Shown here: in pieces, positions 43,866-52,829 of the stretch
Layout of the letters: each line of letters begins with the position of its first letter
Position numbering within the stretch: position 1 is the first letter of the stretch
Assembly: GCA_041906185.1 (NCBI GenBank)
Contig: JAYRJQ010000024.1
Coordinates: forward strand, 1-64,000
Origin: Roseateles_B sp041906185
GTDB taxonomy: Bacteria; Pseudomonadota; Gammaproteobacteria; Burkholderiales; Burkholderiaceae_C
Direction of reading: 5' to 3'
DNA length: 64,000 bases
The notes under the pieces: model-generated
Databases searched by the model: none
What the model was told of the DNA's origin: nothing
Seen by the model: only the letters and a program-made list of their open reading frames with translations
Position numbers and translations under genes: made by a program

Positions 43866-46181
43866 ATGTCTCCACACCTGATCCAGCGCGCGCGCATTCG
43901 CCCCTCCGTCCTGTCCCTCGCGCTCGCTGCTGCACTGCAGGCGGGCAATGCCTGGGCCGTCGACCCCTTCGTGCTCAAGGACATCCGGGTCGAGGGCGTG
44001 CAGCGCACCGACCCCGGCACGGTGTTCGCGAGCCTGCCCTTCCGCGTGGGTGACACCTACAACGATGAAAAGGGCGCCGCCGCCCTGCGCGCGCTGTTCG
44101 CGACGGGCCTGTTCAAGGACGTGCGCATCAACATCGACGGCGACGTGCTGGTCGTCGTGATCGACGAGCGTCCCGTCATTGCCGCGGTGAGCTTCGTCGG
44201 CCTGAAGGAATTCGACACCGAGGCGCTGACCAAGTCGCTGAAGGACATCGGCATCGGCGAGGGCAAGCCCTTCGACAAGGCCCTGGCCGACCGCGCCGAG
44301 CAGGAGCTCAAGCGCCAGTACCTGACCCGCAGCCTGTACGGCGCCGAGGTCACGACCACCATCACCCCGCTCGAGCGCAACCGCGTCAACGTCGCCTTCA
44401 CCGTGACGGAAGGCGAGCCGGCCAAGATCGGCGAGATCCGCATCCTCGGCTCCAAGGTCTTCTCCGAAAGCACGCTGCTGGGCCTGCTGGAGCAGACGAC
44501 CACCGGCTGGCTGACCTGGTACACCAAGAGCGACCGCTACTCGCGCACCAAGCTCAATGCCGACCTCGAGACGATCCGCTCCTACTACCTGAACCGGGGC
44601 TACCTGGAGTTCTCGATCGAGTCCACGCAGGTCACCATCTCGCCGGACAAGCAGAGCATCAACATCGCCGTCACCGTCAAGGAAGGCCAGCCCTACACCG
44701 TGACGGGCGTGAAGCTCGAGGGCGAGCTGCTGGGCCGCGACGAGGAGTTCAAGCGCCTGGTGGCCGTGCGCCCGGGCCAGACCTACCGGGACGATGCGGT
44801 CTCCGCGACCAAGCGCGCCTTCACCGACTACCTCGGCACCTTCGGCTATGCCTTCGCCCGCGTGGACAGCCGCCCCGAGATCGACAAGACCACCGGCCAG
44901 GTGCAGGTCGCGCTGACGGTCGATCCCGGCCGCCGCGTTTATGTGCGCCGCATGCTGGTGTCGGGCAACACCCGCACGCGGGACGAAGTCATCCGCCGCG
45001 AGTTCCGCCAGTTCGAAGGCGCCTGGTACGACGGCACGCGCATCAAGTTCTCGCGCGACCGCGTGGAGCGCCTGGGCTACTTCAAGGAAGTCACGGTCGA
45101 CACCACCGAAGTGCCGGGCGCGCCGGACCAGGTGGACGTCACCATCGCCGTGACCGAGCGCCCCACCGGCAACGTGATGGTCGGCGCGGGCTACAGCAGC
45201 CAGCAGGGCATCTCCTTCACCGGCTCCATCCGCGAAGAGAACGTGCTGGGTTCGGGCAGCTACCTGGGTCTTGAAGTGAACACCGCCAAGACGGGTCGCG
45301 CCCTGTCGGTCTCGACGGTCAACCCCTACTACACCGTGGATGGCGTCTCGCGCGGCATCGACGTGTTCTACCGCACCAGCAAGCCCTACAACAGCTTCGG
45401 CGACGTCTATGAGTTCGCCACCTACGGCGGCTCGCTGCGCTTCGGTGTGCCCTTCTCGGAGCTGGACACGGTCTTCTTCGGCCTGGGTGTCGAGAAGACC
45501 CACATCTCGACCAACTCCGGCATCCCGCTGATGTACAAGCTGCAGGTGCTCGAGCAGGGCAACAACAGCCTGGCCATCCCCATGACCATCGGCTGGCAGA
45601 ACGAGCAGCGCGACAGCATCATCTCGCCCACCGCCGGCAAGTACCAGCGCGTGAACCTCGAGATGAGCGCCCTGGGCGATGCCCGCTACGCGCGCGCCAG
45701 CCTGCAGTGGCAGCAGTTCTTCCCCATCACCAACAAGTTCAGCTGGATGTTCAACGCGCAGCTGGACTGGGGCATGGGGCTGGGTGGCCGCAAGTACCCC
45801 ATCTTCAAGAACTACTACGCCGGCGGCCTGGGCTCCGTGCGCGTGTTCGAGGCCAACTCGCTGGGCCCGGTCGACCTGACCGGCTCGAACATCGGCGGCA
45901 ATCTGCGCGCCAATGTCAACGCCGAGCTCTACATCCCCGTTCCAGGGGCTGGCAACGACAAGTCTTTCCGCCTGTTCACGTTCGTGGATGCCGGTAATGT
46001 GTGGGACACCAAGAGCCCGCTGTACAAGGTCTCCCTGGACTCGATCCGGGTCTCCGCCGGTATCGGCATCAGCTGGATGTCCCCCATGGGTCCGCTGAAG
46101 CTCAGCATGGGCAAGCCGATCCGCAAGGAAGCGAAAGATAGAATCGAGAAATTCCAATTCCAAGTCGGGACTGCATTCTGA
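43866..46181 (+). CDS. bamA: Outer-membrane assembly factor BamA
   Basis: BamA is the beta-barrel core of the BAM complex. The 771-residue precursor has a signal peptide cleaved near AWA (residue 31), five POTRA domains (about 35-430) and a 16-strand barrel. The lid-loop motif VRVFEANSLGP, close to the usual VRGF, is near residue 660. The protein ends in phenylalanine (FQVGTAF), as outer-membrane proteins do. It lies 12 nt after rseP, and skp overlaps its stop codon. Confidence 0.97.
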   Translation: MSPHLIQRARIRPSVLSLALAAALQAGNAWAVDPFVLKDIRVEGVQRTDPGTVFASLPFRVGDTYNDEKGAAALRALFATGLFKDVRINIDGDVLVVVIDERPVIAAVSFVGLKEFDTEALTKSLKDIGIGEGKPFDKALADRAEQELKRQYLTRSLYGAEVTTTITPLERNRVNVAFTVTEGEPAKIGEIRILGSKVFSESTLLGLLEQTTTGWLTWYTKSDRYSRTKLNADLETIRSYYLNRGYLEFSIESTQVTISPDKQSINIAVTVKEGQPYTVTGVKLEGELLGRDEEFKRLVAVRPGQTYRDDAVSATKRAFTDYLGTFGYAFARVDSRPEIDKTTGQVQVALTVDPGRRVYVRRMLVSGNTRTRDEVIRREFRQFEGAWYDGTRIKFSRDRVERLGYFKEVTVDTTEVPGAPDQVDVTIAVTERPTGNVMVGAGYSSQQGISFTGSIREENVLGSGSYLGLEVNTAKTGRALSVSTVNPYYTVDGVSRGIDVFYRTSKPYNSFGDVYEFATYGGSLRFGVPFSELDTVFFGLGVEKTHISTNSGIPLMYKLQVLEQGNNSLAIPMTIGWQNEQRDSIISPTAGKYQRVNLEMSALGDARYARASLQWQQFFPITNKFSWMFNAQLDWGMGLGGRKYPIFKNYYAGGLGSVRVFEANSLGPVDLTGSNIGGNLRANVNAELYIPVPGAGNDKSFRLFTFVDAGNVWDTKSPLYKVSLDSIRVSAGIGISWMSPMGPLKLSMGKPIRKEAKDRIEKFQFQVGTAF

Positions 46182-46690
46182 TGAAGAGCACCTTGATGAA
46201 ATCGCTGTGCGCGCTGGCCCTGGTGGCCGCGCCGGTGATGACCTTGCAAGCCCAGGAACTCAAGATCGGGTACGTGAACCTTGAGCGCGTCACCCGCGAG
46301 AGCAATTTCGCGAAGGTCGCGCAGACCAAGCTGGAAACGGAATTCAGCCGTCGCGAGAAGGACATCAAGGACGCTGAGCTGAAGCTGCGCCAGACGGCCG
46401 AGAAGTTCGACAAGGACTCCACGATGCTGTCCGAGGCCGACCGCGGCCGCCGCCAGCGTGACCTGGCCGAACAGGACCGGGACCTGCAGCGCAAGAAGCG
46501 CGAGTACTCCGAGGACCTGCAGCAGCGCCGCGGCGAGGAGCTCCAGGCCCTGATCGAGCGCACGAACCGCATCGTCAAGCAGATCTTCGACAACGAGAAG
46601 TACGACCTGATCCTGCAGGACGCCAGCTTCGTCAGCAACCGCGTGGACATCACGAAGAAGGTGATCGACGCGCTCAACGCCCAGAAGTGA
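46181..46690 (+). CDS. skp: Periplasmic chaperone Skp (OmpH)
   Basis: Skp is the trimeric jellyfish-like chaperone that carries unfolded outer-membrane proteins to BAM. The 169-residue precursor has a signal peptide cut near LQA (residue 24), then KIGYVNLERV and a long charged coiled coil (about 50-130). It overlaps bamA by 1 nt (TGATG) and abuts lpxD. Confidence 0.94.
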   Translation: MKSTLMKSLCALALVAAPVMTLQAQELKIGYVNLERVTRESNFAKVAQTKLETEFSRREKDIKDAELKLRQTAEKFDKDSTMLSEADRGRRQRDLAEQDRDLQRKKREYSEDLQQRRGEELQALIERTNRIVKQIFDNEKYDLILQDASFVSNRVDITKKVIDALNAQK

Positions 46691-47728
46691 TTGGATACCG
46701 CCGTCACCCTGGCTGAACTGATCGCCGCCTTGGGCGGCGATCTTCTTGGTGCGCCCGGAACGCCGATCCGCCGCATCGCCTCCCTGGAGACGGCGGACGC
46801 CGCGTCCATCGCCTTCCTGGCGAACGTCCGCTACCAGTCGCAGCTGCAGACCACGCAGGCCGCCTGCGTGATCGTCGCCCCCGCGCTCGTCGAGGCCGCC
46901 GCGGCCCGCCAGCCGGGCGCGGCCGTGATCGTCACGCCGGATCCCTACCTCTACTTCGCCCGCCTGACCCAGTGGTGGGCCCGGCGCGTGCGGCCGCTCG
47001 CAGCGCCGCGCATCCATCCCTCTGCCGTGATCGCCGAGGACGTGCAGCTGGGGCAGGGCGTGGACATCGGCCCGCTCGTGGTGATCGAGTCCGGCGCCGT
47101 GATCGGCGATGGCGCGCGCATCGGCGCGCATTGCGTGATCGAGGCGCGGGCGCGCATCGGCGCGGGCACGCGCCTCGCGCCGCGCGTCACCGTCGGCTTC
47201 GACTGCCATATCGGCGCCCACGGCATCGTGCACAGCGGCGTGGTGATCGGCGCGGACGGCTTCGGCTTCGCGCCGAGCCAGGGCCGCTGGGAAAAGATCG
47301 AGCAGCTCGGCGCCGTGCGCATCGGCGACCACGTCGAGATCGGCGCCAACAGCTGCATCGACCGTGGCGCCCTGGGGGACACCGTGCTGGAGGAGGGCGT
47401 CAAGCTCGACAACCTCGTCCAGATCGGCCACAACGTCCACGTGGGCGCCCATACGGCCATGGCCGGTTGCGCCGGCGTGGCGGGCAGCGCGCGCATCGGC
47501 GCGCACTGCACCGTGGGCGGCGGCGCCATCGTGCTGGGGCACCTGAGCCTCGCGGACCACGTCCATGTGTCCGCTGCCACCGTGGTCACCCGCACCATCA
47601 GCAAGCCCGGCCAGTACAGCGGCGTCTTCCCCTTCGACGACAATGCCAGCTGGGAAAAGAATGCAGCAACCCTGAGACAGTTGCATGCCATGCGCGACCG
47701 TTTGCGCGCCTTAGAGAGAAAAGAATGA
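46691..47728 (+). CDS. lpxD: UDP-3-O-acylglucosamine N-acyltransferase LpxD
   Basis: LpxD adds the second acyl chain in lipid A synthesis. The 345-residue protein has an N-terminal uridine-binding domain (about 1-105) and a left-handed beta-helix of hexapeptide repeats, with GADGFGFAP and the catalytic-histidine segment QIGHNVHVGAHTAMAGC. The start is TTG 46691 (MDTAVTLAEL), directly after the skp stop. No nearer ATG fits the N-terminal domain. It overlaps fabZ by 4 nt. Confidence 0.95.
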   Translation: MDTAVTLAELIAALGGDLLGAPGTPIRRIASLETADAASIAFLANVRYQSQLQTTQAACVIVAPALVEAAAARQPGAAVIVTPDPYLYFARLTQWWARRVRPLAAPRIHPSAVIAEDVQLGQGVDIGPLVVIESGAVIGDGARIGAHCVIEARARIGAGTRLAPRVTVGFDCHIGAHGIVHSGVVIGADGFGFAPSQGRWEKIEQLGAVRIGDHVEIGANSCIDRGALGDTVLEEGVKLDNLVQIGHNVHVGAHTAMAGCAGVAGSARIGAHCTVGGGAIVLGHLSLADHVHVSAATVVTRTISKPGQYSGVFPFDDNASWEKNAATLRQLHAMRDRLRALERKE

Positions 47729-48189
47729 CGACCGCGACCGACACCAAGATGGACATCCATCAGATCCTGGCCAAGATCCCCCACCGCTACCCCATCCTGC
47801 TGGTGGACCGCGTGCTGGAGATCGAGAAGGGCAAGCGCATCCGTGCGCTCAAGAACGTGTCCATCAACGAGCCCTATTTCATGGGCCACTTCCCGCACCG
47901 CCCGGTGATGCCGGGTGTGCTGATGCTCGAAGCCATGGCCCAGGCCGCCACGGTGCTGACGCTGGTGAGCCTCGACGCCGAGCTGGACGACAAGACCGTC
48001 TGCTACTTCGCCGGCATCGACGGCGCCCGCTTCAAGCGCCCCGTCGAGCCGGGCGACCAGCTCGTGCTGGACGTGACCCTGGACCGCGCCAAGGCCTCCA
48101 TCTTCAAGTACACCGGCAAGGTCTATGTGGGCGACGACATCGCCTGCGAGGCCGAGCTGATGTGCACCATGCGCCGCATCGAGGCCTGA
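47725..48189 (+). CDS. fabZ: 3-hydroxyacyl-ACP dehydratase FabZ
   Basis: FabZ dehydrates 3-hydroxyacyl-ACP in fatty acid elongation and competes with LpxA/LpxD for hydroxyacyl chains. The 154-residue protein has PHRYPILLVDRV and the catalytic hot-dog motif GHFPHRPVMPGVLMLEAMAQ with His55 and Glu69. ATG 47725 follows AGAGAAAAG. The frame is open far upstream into lpxD, but that part is an out-of-frame shadow. The lpxD-fabZ-lpxA-lpxB order is classical. Confidence 0.96.
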   Translation: MTTATDTKMDIHQILAKIPHRYPILLVDRVLEIEKGKRIRALKNVSINEPYFMGHFPHRPVMPGVLMLEAMAQAATVLTLVSLDAELDDKTVCYFAGIDGARFKRPVEPGDQLVLDVTLDRAKASIFKYTGKVYVGDDIACEAELMCTMRRIEA

Positions 48190-48235
48190 CGCCCGGGGCG
48201 CCGCCTTCAACGCCGATTACTCTGGAACGCTGTCG

Positions 48236-49024
48236 ATGAGCAAGATCCATCCCACCGCCGTCGTGGACCCCAAGGCCGAGCTGGACAGCTCGGTCGAGGT
48301 GGGGGCCTTCACCCTCATCGGGCCCGGCGTGAAGATCGACGCCGGCACGCGCATCGGCCCGCACTGCGTGGTCGAGGGCCCGACGACCATCGGGCGGGAC
48401 AACCAGTTCTTCCAGTTCAGCTCCATCGGCGCCGCGCCGCAGGACAAGAAGTACGCCGGCGAACCGACGCAGCTGATCGTGGGGGACCGCAACGTCGTGC
48501 GCGAGTTCTGCACCTTCAACCGCGGCACCGCGCAGGACGCCGGCATCACCCGCCTGGGCGATGACAACTGGATCATGGCCTACGTCCACCTGGCCCATGA
48601 CTGCGTCGTCGGCAACCGCACCATCTTCGCGAACAACGCGCAGCTGGCCGGCCACGTGCATGTGGGCGACTGGGCCATCCTCGGCGGCTTCACGGTGGTG
48701 CACCAGTTCGTGCACATCGGCGCGCACAGCATGACGGGCATGGGCTCCATCCTCTTCCAGGACCTGCCGCCCTTCATCATGGCCGCGGGCAACACGGCCG
48801 AGGCCCGCAGCTTCAACCTCGAAGGGCTGAAGCGCCGCGGCTTCACGCCTGAGCAGCTCAATGCCGTCAAGCAGATGTACCGCATCCTCTACCGCCGCGG
48901 CCTCACGGTCGATCAGGCCAAGATGGAGATGATGGCGCTGCAAGGCGAGCAGGCCGGCGCGAAGGACACCATCCAGCTGATGCTGGACTTCCTCAACACC
49001 GCCACGCGCGGCATCATCCGCTGA
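48236..49024 (+). CDS. lpxA: UDP-N-acetylglucosamine acyltransferase LpxA
   Basis: LpxA performs the first acylation of lipid A synthesis. The 262-residue protein is a left-handed beta-helix starting with IHPTAVVDPKAEL. The catalytic histidine is in LAHDCVVGN (His121). A C-terminal helical domain contains RGFTPEQLNAVKQMYRILY. lpxB begins 2 nt after its stop. Confidence 0.97.
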   Translation: MSKIHPTAVVDPKAELDSSVEVGAFTLIGPGVKIDAGTRIGPHCVVEGPTTIGRDNQFFQFSSIGAAPQDKKYAGEPTQLIVGDRNVVREFCTFNRGTAQDAGITRLGDDNWIMAYVHLAHDCVVGNRTIFANNAQLAGHVHVGDWAILGGFTVVHQFVHIGAHSMTGMGSILFQDLPPFIMAAGNTAEARSFNLEGLKRRGFTPEQLNAVKQMYRILYRRGLTVDQAKMEMMALQGEQAGAKDTIQLMLDFLNTATRGIIR

Positions 49025-49026
49025 GC

Positions 49027-50172
49027 ATGACTGAGGCCGCGCCCCGCCTCAGCCTGGTGGCCGGCGAGGCCTCCGGCGACCTGCTCGGCGGCCTGCTGCT
49101 GGCGGGCCTTCGCGAGCGCTGGCCCGCGCTGCAGGCCGTGGGCATCGGCGGCCCGCGCATGGCCACGCAGGGCTTCGAGGCCTGGTGGCCGCATCACAAG
49201 CTTTCCGTCTTCGGTTATGTCGACGCGCTGCTGCACCTGCGCGAGATCCTCGGCATCCGCAAGGCGCTGGGCGCGCGCCTGCTGGCCGATCCGCCGCGCG
49301 CCTTCATCGGCATCGACGCGCCGGACTTCAACTTCGCCCTGGAGGCGAAGCTCAAGGCGGCGGGCATCAAGAGCATCCACTTCGTCTGCCCTTCGATCTG
49401 GGCCTGGCGCGCTGATCGCGTGAACAAGATCCGGGCCTCGACGGACCACGTGCTGTGCCTCTTCCCCTTCGAGCCCGCGCTGCTGGCCGAGGCCAGCATC
49501 CCCGCGACCTACGTCGGGCATCCGCTGGCGGACGTCATCCCCGTGGAGCCGCCCAAGGCCGCGGCCCGTGCCAAGCTGGGCCTGGGGGAGGATGACACCG
49601 TCGTGGCGCTCCTGCCGGGCAGCCGCAAGAGCGAGATCCGCTACATCGCCGAGCCGCTGCTGCAGGCCGCCGCGCTGATGAGCCAGGCCCGCCCGGGCCT
49701 GCGTTTCGTGATGCCGGTGGTGCCGGGCCTGCGCGAGCTCATCGCGCCGCTGCTCCGTCGGCATGGCGCCGGCGTCGATCTGCAGTTGCTGGACGGGCAA
49801 TCGCACGAGGCCCTGGCCGCCTGCGACCTCACGCTCGTCGCCAGTGGCACGGCCACGCTCGAGGCCGCGCTGTTCAAGCGCCCGATGGTGATCGCCTACC
49901 GCATGCATGCGCTCAACTGGTGGCGCATCCGGGGCAAGCGCCTGCAGCCCTGGGTGGGCCTGCCGAACGTGCTGGCCGGGCGCTTCGTGGTGCCCGAGCT
50001 GCTGCAGGAGGCCTGCACGCCCGAGGCGCTGGCGCGCGAGGGCCTGGCCTGGCTGGACGACCCGGCCCGGCGCGAGGCCGCCGTCGCGACCTTCCATGAG
50101 CAACACCTGACCCTGCGCTGCAACACCGCGCAGCGGGCCGCTGATGCCATCGCGCAAGTCCTCGCGTCCTGA
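49027..50172 (+). CDS. lpxB: Lipid A disaccharide synthase LpxB
   Basis: LpxB joins UDP-diacylglucosamine and lipid X to form the lipid A disaccharide. The 381-residue GT-B enzyme begins LSLVAGEASGDLLGGLL and has IGIDAPDFN, CPSIWAWR, LLPGSRKSEI and VASGTATLEAAL. Its last 29 nt overlap the start of rnhB. Confidence 0.97.
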   Translation: MTEAAPRLSLVAGEASGDLLGGLLLAGLRERWPALQAVGIGGPRMATQGFEAWWPHHKLSVFGYVDALLHLREILGIRKALGARLLADPPRAFIGIDAPDFNFALEAKLKAAGIKSIHFVCPSIWAWRADRVNKIRASTDHVLCLFPFEPALLAEASIPATYVGHPLADVIPVEPPKAAARAKLGLGEDDTVVALLPGSRKSEIRYIAEPLLQAAALMSQARPGLRFVMPVVPGLRELIAPLLRRHGAGVDLQLLDGQSHEALAACDLTLVASGTATLEAALFKRPMVIAYRMHALNWWRIRGKRLQPWVGLPNVLAGRFVVPELLQEACTPEALAREGLAWLDDPARREAAVATFHEQHLTLRCNTAQRAADAIAQVLAS

Positions 50173-50770
50173 GCCCCCGCAGCAGCTGGGCCTGCTGTGG
50201 GACACGCCCGGCCTGATGGCCGGCGTGGACGAGGCCGGCCGCGGCCCGCTGGCCGGGCCCGTCGTGGCGGCGGCCGTCATCCTCGATGACCAGCACCCCA
50301 TCGCCGGGCTGGCCGATTCCAAGGTCCTGACCGAGAAGCGCCGCGAGCAGCTCTTCGACGAGATCCGCGCCAAGGCCCTGTGCTGCTGCATCGCCGAGGC
50401 CAGCGTCGAGGAGATCGACGAGCTCAACATCCTCCAGGCCACGATGCTGGCCATGCGCCGCGCCGTCGAGGGTTTGCGCCTGAAGCCGGCCAAGGTGCTG
50501 GTCGACGGCAACCGCCTGCCCACGCTCAAGATTCCCGCCGAGGCCATCGTCAAGGGCGACGCCAAGGTGCAGGCCATCTCGGCCGCGTCCATCCTCGCCA
50601 AGGTCCACCGGGACCGCCTCTGCGTGCAGTGGCACGAGAGCCATCCCGAGTACGGCTTTGCCGGGCACAAGGGCTATCCCACCGCCGAGCATCTGCAGGC
50701 CCTGCGCGAGCACGGCCTCACGCCCTGGCACCGCCGCAGCTTCGGCCCCGTGAAAGCACTCCTCGAATGA
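50144..50770 (+). CDS. rnhB: Ribonuclease HII
   Basis: RNase HII removes ribonucleotides from RNA-DNA hybrids. The 208-residue protein has the active-site motif GVDEAGRGPLAGP (Asp29, Glu30), the ADSKVLTEKRRE segment and HRDRLC. ATG 50144 lies within the end of lpxB. This 29-nt overlap is supported by the extra N-terminal residues PSRKSSRPEPPQQ, although a later start cannot be excluded. The stop overlaps the next gene (ATGA). Confidence 0.94.
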   Translation: MPSRKSSRPEPPQQLGLLWDTPGLMAGVDEAGRGPLAGPVVAAAVILDDQHPIAGLADSKVLTEKRREQLFDEIRAKALCCCIAEASVEEIDELNILQATMLAMRRAVEGLRLKPAKVLVDGNRLPTLKIPAEAIVKGDAKVQAISAASILAKVHRDRLCVQWHESHPEYGFAGHKGYPTAEHLQALREHGLTPWHRRSFGPVKALLE

Positions 50771-51546
50771 AGCCCCAGCTCCAGCACATCAGCGCCCGCG
50801 ACAACCCCAAGCTGCAGCGCCTGCGCAAGCTGGCCCAGGAGGCAAGCGCGTACCGCAAGCTCGGCAGCGTCTGGCTGGAAGGCGACCATCTCGCGCGGGC
50901 GGCCCTGCAGCGGGGCTGCCGTCCCTCGATGGCGGTGATCACCGAAGGCGCCTGCCAGAACCCCGAGCTGCTGTCGCTGGCGGAGGAGGCGCCGCTGGTG
51001 CTGGTGGTGAACGAGAGCCTTTTCCAGGGCCTGAGCGGCCTGGAGAGCCCGGCCCGCATGGGCTTCGAGATGGCGCTGCCGTCGGACGCCGTGCTGCAGC
51101 CGGGCATCGACACCGTGGTGCTCGACCGCCTGCAGGACGCGGGCAATGTCGGCACCATCCTGCGCAGCGCTGCGGCCATGGGCTTTCGCCAGATCGCCGC
51201 GCTCAAGGGCACGGCGGCGCTGTGGTCGCAGAAGGTGCTGCGCGCCGGTATGGGCGCGCACTTCGGCCTGCGCCTCGTCGAAGGCCTGCAGCCGGCCGAC
51301 CTCGAGCGCCTGCAGCTGCCGCTGATCGCCACCAGCTCGCATGCCGAAGCCGAGCTGCACCGCGTGCAGCTCCCCAGCCCCTGCGCCTGGGTGATGGGCC
51401 ACGAAGGGCAGGGCGTCCAGCCCGAGCTGATGCAGCGCTGCACGCTGACCGTGGGCATTCCGCAGCCCGGTGGTGAAGAGTCCCTCAACGTCGGAAGCGC
51501 CGCCAGCATCTGCCTGTACGAGAGCGCTCGCCAACGGCTGTTGTGA
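50767..51546 (+). CDS. SpoU/TrmH-family RNA 2'-O-methyltransferase
   Basis: This 259-residue enzyme has an N-terminal RNA-binding substrate domain (ISARDNPKLQRLRKLAQ) and a C-terminal SPOUT methyltransferase domain with DRLQDAGNVGTILRSAAAMG, WVMGHEGQGV and PQPGGEESLNVGSAASI, the three SpoU motifs. It is likely a 23S rRNA or tRNA ribose methylase, but the target is not clear. The start ATG overlaps the rnhB stop. The frame is also open upstream, through rnhB, as a shadow. Confidence 0.9.
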   Translation: MKPQLQHISARDNPKLQRLRKLAQEASAYRKLGSVWLEGDHLARAALQRGCRPSMAVITEGACQNPELLSLAEEAPLVLVVNESLFQGLSGLESPARMGFEMALPSDAVLQPGIDTVVLDRLQDAGNVGTILRSAAAMGFRQIAALKGTAALWSQKVLRAGMGAHFGLRLVEGLQPADLERLQLPLIATSSHAEAELHRVQLPSPCAWVMGHEGQGVQPELMQRCTLTVGIPQPGGEESLNVGSAASICLYESARQRLL

Positions 51547-51550
51547 CCCC

Positions 51551-51620
51551 CCCTACGCGCTTCGCGCGCCCCCCAGGGGGCACGCACGGCGGCCCGGCAA
51601 AGCCGGATCCGCGTGCGTCG
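51551..51620. repeat. REP-like palindromic intergenic element
   Basis: Several short palindromes are packed together: GCGC-TTC-GCGC (51557-51567), GCCCC-n4-GGGGC (51568-51581), and GCACGC (51580-51585) with GCGTGC (51611-51616) enclosing CCGGC-AAA-GCCGG (51594-51606). This pattern resembles intergenic repeats I remember from Burkholderiales genomes. Only one copy is in the window. Confidence 0.55.
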
Positions 51621-51630
51621 CTCGGGGCGG

Positions 51631-51667
51631 AAAGGCCCGGCTGCGTTGCAGCGGGCCTTTCCTTGTT
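51631..51667. terminator. Terminator between convergent SpoU gene and ppsR
   Basis: AAAGGCCC (51631-51638) pairs with GGGCCTTT (51653-51660) and GCTGC (51640-51644) with GCAGC (51648-51652), with one bulged G. CCTTGTTG follows on the plus strand. Confidence 0.7.
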
Positions 51668-51725
51668 GTGGTGAGCAAAGGTCAGTTCGGAGCTTGGGTC
51701 CCACTGTTCGCTCGGGGCTTGCAGA

Positions 51726-52547
51726 TCAGTAGATCAAGCGATCCGGGCGAATGTCCCGCAGGATGGTCGTCGCGATCTCCTCGATGGACTTGTGCGTCGA
51801 GGACAGCCACGAGATGCCCTCGCGCTTCATCATGGTCTCGGCCTCGTTGACCTCGTAGCGGCAGTTGAGGATGTCGGCGTACTTGCTGCCCGGGCGGCGC
51901 TCGTTGCGGATCTGCGAGAGGCGCTCGGGGTCGATGGTCAGGCCGAAGCACTTGCGCTTGTGCGGGGCCAGGGTCGAGGGCAGCTTGCCGCGCTCGAAGT
52001 CCTCGGGGATGAGCGGGTAGTTGGCCGCCTTGATGCCGTGCTGCATGGCCAGGTACAGCGAGGTGGGCGTCTTGCCGCAGCGGCTCACGCCCACGAGGAT
52101 GACGTCGGCCGTGTCCAGGTTCTTCGCGGACTGCCCGTCATCGTGGGCCAGCGAGAAGTTGATGGCCTCGATGCGGTCGTGATACTCCTGGCTCTTTGCC
52201 ACGTCCGAGAAGCGGCCCACGCGGTGGTTGGACTTGATCTGCAGCTCCTCCTCCAGCGGGGCGATGAAGGTGCCGAACATGTCCAGCAGCAGGCCGCGGC
52301 ACTGGGCGCGCACGACGTCCAGCACCTCGGTGTTGACCAGCGTGGCGAAGACGATGACGCGCTGGCCTTCGCTATCGCACAAGTCATTGATCTCGCGAAC
52401 CACCTGGGTGGCCTTCTCCGCGGTGTCGATGAAGGGGCGCCGCACATGGCGCGGCTTGCCGCCAAACTGCGCCAGGATCGAGTTCCCGAAGGTTTCTGCG
52501 GTGATCCCGGTGCCGTCCGAGACGAAATACACGGTGCGATTGGGCAT
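51726..52547 (-). CDS. ppsR: PEP synthase regulatory kinase/pyrophosphorylase PpsR
   Basis: PpsR switches PEP synthase off by ADP-dependent phosphorylation of a threonine next to its catalytic histidine, and on again by phosphorolysis. The 273-residue DUF299 protein starts MPNRTVYFVSDGTGITAE and has the P-loop GVSRCGKTPTS near residue 155. GGAG precedes the start at 52547. A longer frame to 52661 is rejected. It is divergent from its target gene ppsA, the usual arrangement. Confidence 0.94.
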   Translation of the reverse strand: MPNRTVYFVSDGTGITAETFGNSILAQFGGKPRHVRRPFIDTAEKATQVVREINDLCDSEGQRVIVFATLVNTEVLDVVRAQCRGLLLDMFGTFIAPLEEELQIKSNHRVGRFSDVAKSQEYHDRIEAINFSLAHDDGQSAKNLDTADVILVGVSRCGKTPTSLYLAMQHGIKAANYPLIPEDFERGKLPSTLAPHKRKCFGLTIDPERLSQIRNERRPGSKYADILNCRYEVNEAETMMKREGISWLSSTHKSIEEIATTILRDIRPDRLIY

Positions 52548-52604
52548 GTCCTGTTTCTCCGGAAACCTGGTTTCGTGGTGTTCCATCATAGAAGCTGATG
52601 CCCG

Positions 52605-52610
52605 TAGAAT
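52605..52610 (+). promoter_or_regulatory. Candidate -10 element of ppsA
   Basis: TAGAAT followed by CGGCCGC matches the recurrent TAnAATCG word. It implies a leader of about 215 nt before ppsA. On the other strand a TATGAT (52590-52585) may serve ppsR. Confidence 0.45.
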
Positions 52611-52829
52611 CGGCCGCATTCGATCGCTGGACCGCCTCACCCCACCGCACGCAAGCGCCATGCAGCCGCTCCTCCTCCAAGCAGAACCCAGAAATGGTGG
52701 AGCCGCGCATGCCTTTGTCCGGGTGACGTTCGATGCCAGTGCTGCGCCGAAGGACGCGCCGCTCGCCCCCCGCGAGCCCGCTGCGCCCGGCGTGGGAACC
52801 CCGGTTTCACAACATCACGGAGTTTTCCC

